Below are positions 43,508 through 52,200 of a DNA stretch of 53,095 nucleotides, one piece after another; the stretch's first letter is position 1; every line of letters starts with the position of its first letter. This DNA comes from Chloroflexaceae bacterium (GTDB lineage: Bacteria; Chloroflexota; Chloroflexia; Chloroflexales; Chloroflexaceae). Both the position numbers and the translations under genes were made by a program. The notes below the pieces were generated by a model that made no database searches, had not been told where the DNA came from, and was given only the letters and a program-made list of their open reading frames with translations. The stretch is taken from positions 1 to 53,095 of the forward strand of contig JAAUTZ010000013.1 in the NCBI GenBank assembly GCA_012031225.1. The letters run 5' to 3'.

Positions 43508-44599
43508 GTGAGCCACTTTGCACTGGTCGGGACACTGGAGCCAGAGCTGTGGGAAGCCTTTGTGCAGCAGCACCCCAAAGGCACGATCTTTCATACGTCA
43601 GCCATGTATGCGGTCTTTCAGGCAACCCAGCACTACACGCCCTACTTCCTTGCCGCGATCAACCCGCACGGCGCGGTGATTGCCCTGCTGCTCGCGGTGC
43701 GGATCCAGACCTTGCCCGATCCGCTCGGTTGGATCTCCTCGCGCTCGATCTGGTATGCCGAGCCACTCTGCACCGAAGATGATCTGGGCCTTGCCGCCCT
43801 CACTGCACTGATCCGCCGCCACGATCAGGATATGTGCCACCGTGTCCTATTCACCGAAGTGCGCCCGATCTGGCCCGCTGGTGCCGAGCGGGAAGCACTG
43901 GAGGCATGCGGCTATACGTATTACGAGTATCTCAACTTTATGCTCGACTTGACGCGCCCGCCAGAGCAGATCTTCAATGGCATGATCAAATCCTGCCGCG
44001 CCGATATTCGCCGGAGCAAGAAGCGCGGCTTGATCGTGGAAGAGCAGAATACCCCCGCCGGTCTGGATCTGCTCTACCACTTTGCCAACCTCAGCTATGA
44101 TCGCTCGCGGGTTCCGCTCGCAGATCGTAGCCTCTTTGATGCGGCCCTGCGCCTGCTTCCACCCGGCGTGGCGCGGATCTTCGTTGCCTATCACGAGGAT
44201 GCCCCGCTCGCCGCCGACATCATCCTCTACTACAAGCAGCTTGTCTATGCATGGTATGGTGGCGTGCAGCGCGTGCGCGGCGTATCCCCAGTCGAGTGCT
44301 TGACGTGGCACGGCATTGAGCAGGGCTGCACAGCTGGCTACACCCACTACGATTTCGGCGGCGCAGGCGTGCCCGATGAGCCGTATGGGCCCCGCGACTT
44401 CAAAGCCAAATTCGGCGGCGAACTCGTCAGCTATGGCCGCTACCGCAAAGTCTACGATCCGCGTAAGCTCGCCCTTGCCGAACACGCCTACGAGCTGCGC
44501 CGCATCCTGCAAGAACACTGGCACACCCTGCACCAGCGCATCACAACGAAAGGCGAATCGCATGCACCGCCCGCGACCCCACCAACGGAAGGAGCCTGA
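43508..44599 (+). CDS. FemAB/GNAT-type acyl- or aminoacyltransferase
   Basis: The 363-residue protein has the double-GNAT FemAB layout: an N-terminal lobe with KGTIFHTSAMYAVFQATQHY and a C-terminal lobe with MIKSCRADIRRSKKRGLIVEE, RIFVAYHEDAPLAADIILYY and YDFGGAGVPDEPYGPRDFKAKFGGE. FemAB-like genes in exopolysaccharide loci are thought to modify sugars with amino acids or acyl groups. GTG 43508 follows GAGGAGA by seven bases. The 3' end overlaps the next gene by 38 bases. Confidence 0.82.
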   Translation: MSHFALVGTLEPELWEAFVQQHPKGTIFHTSAMYAVFQATQHYTPYFLAAINPHGAVIALLLAVRIQTLPDPLGWISSRSIWYAEPLCTEDDLGLAALTALIRRHDQDMCHRVLFTEVRPIWPAGAEREALEACGYTYYEYLNFMLDLTRPPEQIFNGMIKSCRADIRRSKKRGLIVEEQNTPAGLDLLYHFANLSYDRSRVPLADRSLFDAALRLLPPGVARIFVAYHEDAPLAADIILYYKQLVYAWYGGVQRVRGVSPVECLTWHGIEQGCTAGYTHYDFGGAGVPDEPYGPRDFKAKFGGELVSYGRYRKVYDPRKLALAEHAYELRRILQEHWHTLHQRITTKGESHAPPATPPTEGA

Positions 44600-47030
44600 G
44601 CTAATTCACCGCCCCCTACCCACGCTGCTGCTCATCGCCATGCTGCTGCTAGCGGCATGCGCCCCGTCCGCCCCGCCTGTGCCGTCAGCCCGGCCCACCC
44701 AAACAGCAGTGCCGCCTTCCGACTCGGTGTCGGTACTCTCGACAGGGCGGCCAGATGCCCCCTCGCCGCCCCCAGCCGCCATCCCGCCGCACCCGCGCCT
44801 GTTCGTGCAGGGGCGGGCTGCCGCCAGCTTGCAAGCCCAAGCCGCCACCACCCACGCCGCAATCTGGGAGCCGATAGCCACCTTTGTGGCTGGGCGCGAA
44901 GGGCAACTGCCGCCCGCCGCTCCACCTGCCGATACGAGCATGAGTGCGTACCGCACCTATGGCAATGTGCTGCTGGCCGATGCGTTTGTGTGTTTGGTCA
45001 CAGAGGCTGATGCGCCTTGCACCCTCGCCCGCGAGTCGCTGCTGATCTTTGCGGGCTGGCAACAATGGGATGTAGACGCGAAGCGCGATCTAGGGCACGC
45101 GCATATGCTGCAAGCCAATGCCCTCGCCTATGATTGGCTGTATCCTCAGCTCGCCGCCGCCGAGCGCGACACCGTGCGGGCGAGCCTTGCACAGCGGGCA
45201 GACGAGCTGTACCTTGCGGCGAGTAGCCCGTATGCGGAAGCATGGAATAATTGGTGGCCAACGTCGCCCATGCAGAACCACTACATGATCAAACACGCCG
45301 CGCTCGGCACGGCTGCCCTCGCCCTGCTCGATGAGCACCCCGCTGCCGAGCAGTGGCTTGCCCTCGCGCAGGCCCGCCTGAGCATCCTCACGGCGTTGCT
45401 CGAAGGCATCGGCGATGGGACATGGCACGAGGGCATCTCCTACCAACACTACGGCTTGACGCAGGTGCTCCCCTTCTGGGTCAATCTGCGGGCCGTGCGC
45501 GGGGTAGACCTGATCCCGCACACGTACATGCAGTCCTATGGCGCGTGGCGGGTCTACAACCATTTGCCGCAGTCGTTGCGCTTCATCATGCCGCACGGCG
45601 ATTTCGAGTGGGATTGGATTGCCACCGGCTTGGCGACCAATCTGCTGCGCTACGTCGCCGCCAATTACAACGACGGCCCAGCCGAATGGTTGGTGCAGCA
45701 GATCGAGCAGGACATCGGGCGCAGTGCCAATCAGTTCCAAACGGCGTGGTATGTGTATGAGTTTCTCTACTACGATCCGGCCGTGCCCGCCACGCCCCCC
45801 GATAGCCTGCCACTGGCGCGGGTCTTCCCCGATCTGACAGCCGTGATCTGGCGCACCGGCTGGCAGCCCGATGATCTCGTGTTTGGCTTCAAGGCGGGTG
45901 GCTACGGGGGGCAATTCGCCTACACCAGCTTCGTCAATGGCGATTCGCCGTGGCCGCAGCCGTGCGAACCGTTGGCGTGCCAGCTCAACATTGGCCATAG
46001 CCACCTCGATACGAATAGCTTCACGCTGGCCCGCGGGCGCACATGGCTCGTGCCCGAAGACGTGGGCAATGGGCAATATCAGACCGAACATCACAATACG
46101 CTGTTGATTGACGGGCAAGGGCAGTTCCGCCCAGATCGGCAACGCTTCGACCGCGATCCGGCGGAGTTTGCCGACAGCGTGGGTAGGCTGCTCAGCACCA
46201 CCCACACCGCCGCCCTCGATCACCTTGCTGCTGATGCCACCCAACGCTACCGCCAGATTGACGGGCTAGAACGGGTGGTGCGCCATGCGCTGTTTGTGCG
46301 CCCGCACTACTTCCTGATTGTGGATGATCTTGCTGCGCCTAGCCCGCACACCTACACATGGCTAGCCCACACCCCGCAGCCGCCCACCGCCGAGCCGGAT
46401 GGCTGGCTCCGCAGCGATGCCGACGCAGAGCAGGTGCTGGGCATATTGCCGCTTGCGCCCGCCGATCTCAGCATCACCACCACCGCCACCACACCACCTG
46501 CCGTGCAGATCAGCCCTGCCGCCGCCACTGCTACCACGCGCCTTGCCCATCTGCTCTACCCGACAACGGCGGCGGCGTGGGCCGAGCGTCCGCAGGTGCA
46601 ACTGCTGGAAGATACCGGCGTGGCATTGGCGGTGCAGGTGCAGCACGCCACTGGACATAACGATACGCTCCTGCTGCGCTACGCTGATCCGGCGGGCGAT
46701 GCGACGGGGGCGGCGGTGCAAGTTGGGGCGTGGACGTTCGATGGGCGGGTCGCGTTGGTGCAGCGTGCGCCCGATGCTGCCCGTATCGGCACGCTGGTGC
46801 TGATTGGCGGCACGCGCCTTGTGCAGGGCGACACGCCCCTGATCGAGCTACCGGAACCTGCATCTGCCCCCATAATCGTGTATGATACAGGCAGTGCTAT
46901 AGACATCGAAACTGCATCCCCGCTCCCGCCCGCAACGCGCATCCAAGCTACACCAAACGTCACGGCTGTGCGCGAGAATGGCGTGCCGCGTGCGTTTACG
47001 TACAATGGCACACAGATCGAGCTGCAATAG
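44562..47030 (+). CDS. Heparinase II/III- or alginate-lyase-like lipoprotein
   Basis: This is a predicted outside-facing polysaccharide lyase of 822 residues. The N-terminus has a lipobox (MLLLAAC) after a hydrophobic helix, then a Pro/Thr/Ser linker. An alpha-toroid domain (about 90-420) contains MQNHYMIKHAALG and GTWHEGISYQHYGL. The following beta-sandwich has the heparinase II/III region with NIGHSHLDTNSFTLARG, TEHHNTLLIDGQGQF and RHALFVRPHYFLIVDDL. It would cleave uronic-acid-containing chains, so it may trim or recycle the polymer made by this locus, as AlgL does in alginate systems. ATG 44562 follows GAAAGGCG; the start is less certain. Confidence 0.82.
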   Translation: MHRPRPHQRKEPELIHRPLPTLLLIAMLLLAACAPSAPPVPSARPTQTAVPPSDSVSVLSTGRPDAPSPPPAAIPPHPRLFVQGRAAASLQAQAATTHAAIWEPIATFVAGREGQLPPAAPPADTSMSAYRTYGNVLLADAFVCLVTEADAPCTLARESLLIFAGWQQWDVDAKRDLGHAHMLQANALAYDWLYPQLAAAERDTVRASLAQRADELYLAASSPYAEAWNNWWPTSPMQNHYMIKHAALGTAALALLDEHPAAEQWLALAQARLSILTALLEGIGDGTWHEGISYQHYGLTQVLPFWVNLRAVRGVDLIPHTYMQSYGAWRVYNHLPQSLRFIMPHGDFEWDWIATGLATNLLRYVAANYNDGPAEWLVQQIEQDIGRSANQFQTAWYVYEFLYYDPAVPATPPDSLPLARVFPDLTAVIWRTGWQPDDLVFGFKAGGYGGQFAYTSFVNGDSPWPQPCEPLACQLNIGHSHLDTNSFTLARGRTWLVPEDVGNGQYQTEHHNTLLIDGQGQFRPDRQRFDRDPAEFADSVGRLLSTTHTAALDHLAADATQRYRQIDGLERVVRHALFVRPHYFLIVDDLAAPSPHTYTWLAHTPQPPTAEPDGWLRSDADAEQVLGILPLAPADLSITTTATTPPAVQISPAAATATTRLAHLLYPTTAAAWAERPQVQLLEDTGVALAVQVQHATGHNDTLLLRYADPAGDATGAAVQVGAWTFDGRVALVQRAPDAARIGTLVLIGGTRLVQGDTPLIELPEPASAPIIVYDTGSAIDIETASPLPPATRIQATPNVTAVRENGVPRAFTYNGTQIELQ

Positions 47031-47045
47031 AAAGGTGTTTCACGT

Positions 47046-47705
47046 ATGACCGCGCTGAATGATGTGTATATCCATCCCCAAGCCTTGTGCGAAAGCGACC
47101 AGATTGGCGCAGGCACACGCATCTGGGCGTATGCCCACATTCTCAAGGGAGCCGTGATCGGCATGCACTGCAACATCGGCGATCACTGTTTTGTCGAAGG
47201 CGGCGCACAGATCGGCAACTATGTGACAATCAAGAACGGCAACATGGTCTGGGAAGGGGTCACGCTGGAAGATGGGGTATTCGTGGGCCCCCATGTGTTC
47301 TTTACCAATGACCTGTACCCGCGCTCGCCGCGCTACCCGCTCACGGGGCAACGCTACCAAGATAAAGGCTGGCTCTTGCCCACGCTCGTCAAGAATGGAG
47401 CCTCGTTGGGGGCGGGCGCAGTGATTATCGCGGGCATCACCATCGGCGCGTTTGCCCTCATCGGCTCCGGCGCAGTCGTCACCCGGAGCGTGCCCGCCCA
47501 CGCCCTGATGCTGGGCAACCCCGCGCAACGGGTCGGCTGGGTGGGCTACAGTGGTGCGCCACTCGTATTCAATGCGGGCATCGCGCTCGATACCGACGGG
47601 TATCAGTTCCGCTTGATCAACAACGGCGAGGCTATCGAGCCAGTCACGCCAGCCGTACCAGCCGCACCAGTCGCGGCTGCTCCGCCCCCTACCATACCGG
47701 AGTAA
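47046..47705 (+). CDS. Left-handed beta-helix N-acetyltransferase (WbpD/WlbB/QdtC-like)
   Basis: This is a hexapeptide-repeat enzyme of 219 residues that acetylates the 3-amino group of a sugar nucleotide. It begins DVYIHPQALCESDQIGAGTRIWAYAHI, has GNYVTIKNGNMVWEGVTLED and the family segment FVGPHVFFTNDLYPRSPR, and then ASLGAGAVIIAGITIGAFALIGSGAVVT. With the oxidoreductase at 31112 and the aminotransferase at 32230 it completes a 3-acetamido sugar pathway, although it lies 14 kb away. The last 45 residues add a Pro/Ala-rich tail not typical of the family. AAAGGTG precedes the ATG. Confidence 0.9.
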   Translation: MTALNDVYIHPQALCESDQIGAGTRIWAYAHILKGAVIGMHCNIGDHCFVEGGAQIGNYVTIKNGNMVWEGVTLEDGVFVGPHVFFTNDLYPRSPRYPLTGQRYQDKGWLLPTLVKNGASLGAGAVIIAGITIGAFALIGSGAVVTRSVPAHALMLGNPAQRVGWVGYSGAPLVFNAGIALDTDGYQFRLINNGEAIEPVTPAVPAAPVAAAPPPTIPE

Positions 47706-47713
47706 CCCTACCA

Positions 47714-48901
47714 ATGAACAAGCCCACCGCTGCCCGCCCTACGGAAGAACGCATTACCGCGCTCGATACGCTGCGCGGCTTTGCCATCTTTGGCATTCTG
47801 GTCGTCAATATCCTGTTGTTTGGCACACCCTACGATGTCTACGATGGGGTCTGGACCCAGCCGCTTGATCTGGTGGCGGCGGGCTTTATGTTGGCTTTCG
47901 CCGAAGGCAAATTCTACCCCGTCTTTTCGTTCTTGTTTGGGCTAGGCTTCATGCTCCAGATGGATAGCGCGGCGCGGCGCGGCACCAATTTTGTGCCCTT
48001 CTTCATCCGGCGCATGCTGATCCTGTTTGGCTTCGGGCTGGTGCATGCCCTGCTCTTCTCGCACTTTGACATTCTGGCCGTGTATGCCCTGCTCGGCTTG
48101 GTGCTGCTTGCGCTCCGCAATGCGCCCAATCCAGTGCTGCTGGGGCTGGCCCTGTTCAGCCTTGCGCTGCCATTCGGGGTGCGCCTGCTCGGCGGGCTAG
48201 ATTACGCCGCACTGGGCTTCACTGGCTACAGCGATGCCGAGCGGCTGGCGATCTACCAGCAGGGCAGCTTTGCCAGCATCTTTGTCGCTCGGCTCACCGA
48301 TCTGGCCGAATACTACCTCTCGGTGATCGAAGTCTCGGCGGGCAAAATCTTTGCGATGTTCCTGCTCGGCGCGTGGGTCGGGCGGCAGGGCTACTTGCAA
48401 TACCCCACCCAGCATCGCCGGCTGCTGTTGGTGGTGCTATGGGGCGGGGCGATCATCGGCATCAGTGGCGGGCTGATCTACGCCGTCACCACCCTGAGCG
48501 GCTGGGAAGCCGCTAGCCGCCTGCTCAGCCTTGGGCTGCGGCTCTACCTTGCCGCCAGCGATCTGGCTCTCGCGGCCTTCTATATCGTTGGGGTCACGCT
48601 GCTCTGCCAGCACGCCGCGTGGCAGCAGCGGCTGGCCCCGCTGGCCGATGTGGGGCGCATGGCCCTCACCAATTATATTGGCCAATCGGTGCTGGCAACA
48701 ACAATCTTCTATGGCTACGGCTTGGGGCTATTTGGGCAATTCGGGGCGGCAATGTTACTGTTGCTTGCGGTGGTGATCTTTGCCCTGCAAGTAATATTTA
48801 GTCGGTGGTGGTTGCAGCATTTCCGCATGGGCCCCCTCGAATGGCTCTGGCGCAGCTTAAGTTATGGTAAAACAACGCCACTACGCCGTGTCGTAATCTA
48901 A
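47714..48901 (+). CDS. DUF418 (YeiB-like) membrane protein
   Basis: This is a 395-residue protein with about ten TM helices. The opening RITALDTLRGFAIFGILVVNI is typical of DUF418/YeiB and related acyltransferase-3 proteins. KFYPVFSFLFGLGFMLQMDSAARRG, PFFIRRMLILFGFGLVHALLF and the DUF418 C-terminal block ADVGRMALTNYIGQSVLATTI, YGLGLFGQFG and SRWWLQHFRMGPLEWLWRSLSY follow. It may acylate the polymer or lipid carrier (inference). It starts eight bases after the acetyltransferase stop and ends the locus. Confidence 0.88.
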   Translation: MNKPTAARPTEERITALDTLRGFAIFGILVVNILLFGTPYDVYDGVWTQPLDLVAAGFMLAFAEGKFYPVFSFLFGLGFMLQMDSAARRGTNFVPFFIRRMLILFGFGLVHALLFSHFDILAVYALLGLVLLALRNAPNPVLLGLALFSLALPFGVRLLGGLDYAALGFTGYSDAERLAIYQQGSFASIFVARLTDLAEYYLSVIEVSAGKIFAMFLLGAWVGRQGYLQYPTQHRRLLLVVLWGGAIIGISGGLIYAVTTLSGWEAASRLLSLGLRLYLAASDLALAAFYIVGVTLLCQHAAWQQRLAPLADVGRMALTNYIGQSVLATTIFYGYGLGLFGQFGAAMLLLLAVVIFALQVIFSRWWLQHFRMGPLEWLWRSLSYGKTTPLRRVVI

Positions 48902-48917
48902 CGATAGTGTGGTGGTG

Positions 48918-48938
48918 ATCTTAACATATCGTTAAGAT
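48918..48938. promoter_or_regulatory. Perfect 8-bp palindrome, operator or weak terminator
   Basis: ATCTTAAC (48918-48925) and GTTAAGAT (48931-48938) flank five bases, 16 bases after the DUF418 stop. There is no T-run. Confidence 0.45.
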
Positions 48939-49045
48939 TGAGTGAAACAAGAGCATCCTACATCTTTTGAGATAATTTACGCAGAAAGTGTAGAATTCTG
49001 TACTGAATCTATACCGTTTCTTTTACAACTTAGCCCAAAAGTTTA

Positions 49046-49075
49046 TTGACACTCGTTAATCTGTCGTGCTACGAT
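49046..49075 (+). promoter_or_regulatory. Promoter of the large surface protein gene
   Basis: A perfect TTGACA (49046-49051) and TACGAT (49070-49075) are 18 bases apart. The motif at 49008-49019 lies 26 bases upstream and could bind a regulator. Confidence 0.65.
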
Positions 49076-49258
49076 GATGTAGCGCGATAGGCATATTGTC
49101 CTATCCGTGCTAGCCCATGTCTTATGCACGCACCAATTTGTTCTGATTATTGAACTAGATTGAACGAGATTGAACCAACGGTTCCAGCGCAGCCTCTTGC
49201 GAGGCGGGGATGCTGGACGAATGAACTACCATCAAAACACAAGCGGGGGTTGTACCTT

Positions 49259-52200
49259 ATGAGCTATCCACTCAATACCAAACTTATGCGGACATTTCGC
49301 CTGTTCAGCACGCTGCTGATCCTTGGCTCAATTTTCAGTTCAATCTTCCTTGTCACCCCGCGCCCAGCGGCAGCCGCGGATGTCACCTTTACGGTGACGA
49401 GTTTCGCCGATGTGGTGGATTCTAGCCAAACTGGCTGTACCGTTACTGTACCCAGTGAAGGCACGCAATGTACCCTGCGGCAGGCTGTGCGTGCGGCAAC
49501 GCGCACACCAGCAGGACGCACGATTGCGATCAACCTGCGGGCGGGGGTGTATAACCTCACGCTTACAGGCACAGGTGAGAGAGAGTCCCTAACTGGTGAT
49601 CTCAACATTCGCCGTAGCAATATCATCATCAATGGGGCCGGCAAAGGTGTTACAATCATTGATGGTGGAGCCATCGAACATGTGTTTCGGGTAGAGTCTG
49701 CTGGTGGGATTGTTACCCTTACTTTAAACGACCTAACGATCCGCAATGGGCGCGCACCGTCTGGTTCTGGTGGTGGTGGTATTTTTGTACGGCACGGCAA
49801 CCTCGTGCTCAACAATGTCGAGATCCTCAATAACACTGCTCTGGGTGGGGTTAATTCTGGCAGTGGTGGGGGTGGGATTCTCATTGCTGACGCATCTGGC
49901 GATACACCGACATCAAACATCAACACGCTGACGGCCAACAACATCACCGTGAGCGGCAATGTAGTGCAGCGTAATTCATTGTCCGGCAACGGCGGGGGCG
50001 GTATCTCAATTTTGACCAACGCCGTGGCCACAATCCGCAACAGCCAGATCACCAACAACACCACCGCCTCACGCGGCGGCGGCTTGTACATAGACGGCAA
50101 CACAACGAGCAAGGCCACCGTCACGCTAGAGAATGTGCAGATCGAGAACAACCGCGCTGAGAACCCAACCTACACGCGGGCTGTCGCTGCCAACGATACC
50201 AACAACGACCGCCCCAATGGGCGCAACGGCGGTGGCATTCTCAACTTGGGCGACCTTACCTTCACGGGCGGTACGCTCAAGAACAACGTGGCCCAAGTGG
50301 ACGGCGGCGGGATGTATGCCTTCGATGCCACCACCCTGATTGATGGGGTAGATGTCTGGGAGAATATCGCCCTCTATCGCAAAGGCGGCGGCTTCTACAA
50401 CTATGCCGGTATCCTCACCATCCGCAACAGCGACCTATATGCCAACGAAGCGCGTACAATTCCCTTCGGGCTTCAGAATGCCTACCCCGTGCTGGATAAC
50501 TTCGCCTTCCCAGCTGGTGGGCTTGAACCGAACACAACCAACCCGACGCGCCTCGACTCGAACCGCTGGAGTGTGCGCCTTAATTCAGCCGGAGACGGGC
50601 TAGGCCGCATCAACTTTGGCGGCTCAATGGAGGCTATTCCGCTCGGTGAAGACCTGAACGGTCTGCGGCGCACCTTCCAACGTAGCTACGCCCGCGGGGA
50701 TGTCTTTCGCGGCGGCTTGTATGGCTTTGAGGTCGAGCCGGGCAACACGGCACTGGGCTTCCAGCCAGTGACTAATTTTTATGGAGATCCGGTCTTCGCG
50801 CCCAATGCGGGCAATGTGCGCCTGCGCCTGCAAAACACCACCGGCAGTAATATCACTAGCTACACCGTGAACTACGACATCTGGACGCTGAACAACGCGC
50901 AGTGCGCCAGCCACGTAGATTTCGTGTATAACACAGCTACCACGTCTACACCATCTGGGACAGGTGATGGGACATATATTGATACGGTCTTCGATCCGGG
51001 CTTTGCCAACCGCTATGCCTCAACGGGCGGCGTGAACCCGCCCAACCCGAATGCCACCAACTGGGTACGCACGCCCAAGTCGCTCACGGTGACGGGTTTG
51101 AATGTGCCATCAAGTGGCGATAACTGGCTGCACCTGCGCTGGAACGTGTACTACGCCAGTGGCTGCACCAGTACGCAGCAGGCCGATCAGGTGGCGATTG
51201 ACAATGTGGTCGTGACCGCCAATAGCCAACCCCTGCTGAATGCGAACTTCAACACCTACGCTCGCACCGGCTTCGGCAACGTCGAATACCCGGTATACTA
51301 TCACGGCGTGGGCGGTGCGGTGGCCAACGACTTCGGCGGCACGCTGCTCTTCTTTGATAGCACCGTGCGCGGCAACACGGCGGTGATGCAGGGCGGTGGT
51401 GTGTATAACATTGGCAATAACAACAATGATGAGAATGCTACCGTCGTTCTCAACAATACCACCTTCCGCGATAACGCCGCACCCGGCGCGTGGCTCCGGT
51501 TTTACACCGACCAGAACCCGAAAGTAACCGGGCAAGGCGGCGGGATCTACAACGAAGGCAAAACCGAGCTGTACAACAGTAGCATGTTCAACAACAGCAC
51601 GGCCACCGATGGCGGCGGCTTCTACAACAACGGGCGGCTCGTGCTGGCCAACAGCTTGGTGGATAGCAACGCCGCACTCTACACCCAGCCCGATGGCAGT
51701 GCCTTGGGCAATGGCGGCGGCATCGCCAACTATTTCTCCGGCATCCTGACGATCAACGACTCGATGATCATCAACAACGAGGCCAACAATCGTGGTGGTG
51801 GGATTGATACCTTGAGTGGCAATCCGGTGACGATCAACAACTCCACGATTGCCAACAACACGGCGTATCTCGGCGATGGTGGCGGCATCTACAACACCGC
51901 CCGTACCCGCGTCGGCGGCGGCGACAATCGTCGCTGCTGTGATTGGTCCTCCACCTTGACGCTCAACAATGTGACGGTCAGTAGCAACCTTGCCGGCAAC
52001 CGCGGCGGCGGGATCTACCAAGATGTTGAGGTAGACATCAGCGTCTGGATCCGCATCACCAATGGCACGATTGTAGATAACTTTGCCCAGTGGAACGGCG
52101 GTGGCTTGCACTTCGATTTCAGTAGCACTAACAATAACCGCCGGAGCTGGATGCGGAATACGCTGGTTGCCAACAATCAAGTTGGGGCGGCGGGTGGGGG

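Larger units (their letters stand above)
48902..49258. other. AT-rich upstream region of the large surface protein gene
   Basis: The 357 bases are clearly poorer in GC than the genes. They hold the inverted repeat at 48918-48938, the TCTATACCGTTT motif at 49008 and a promoter at 49046-49075. The leader downstream of the promoter is about 175 bases, with AAGCGGGGGTTG before the start codon and no standard ribosome site. Confidence 0.6.

Noticed and set aside
49264-50151. Minus-strand gene opposite the large surface protein
   Set aside because: It is a shadow of the repetitive beta-helix coding frame, with Pro/Leu/Val-rich low-complexity translation.
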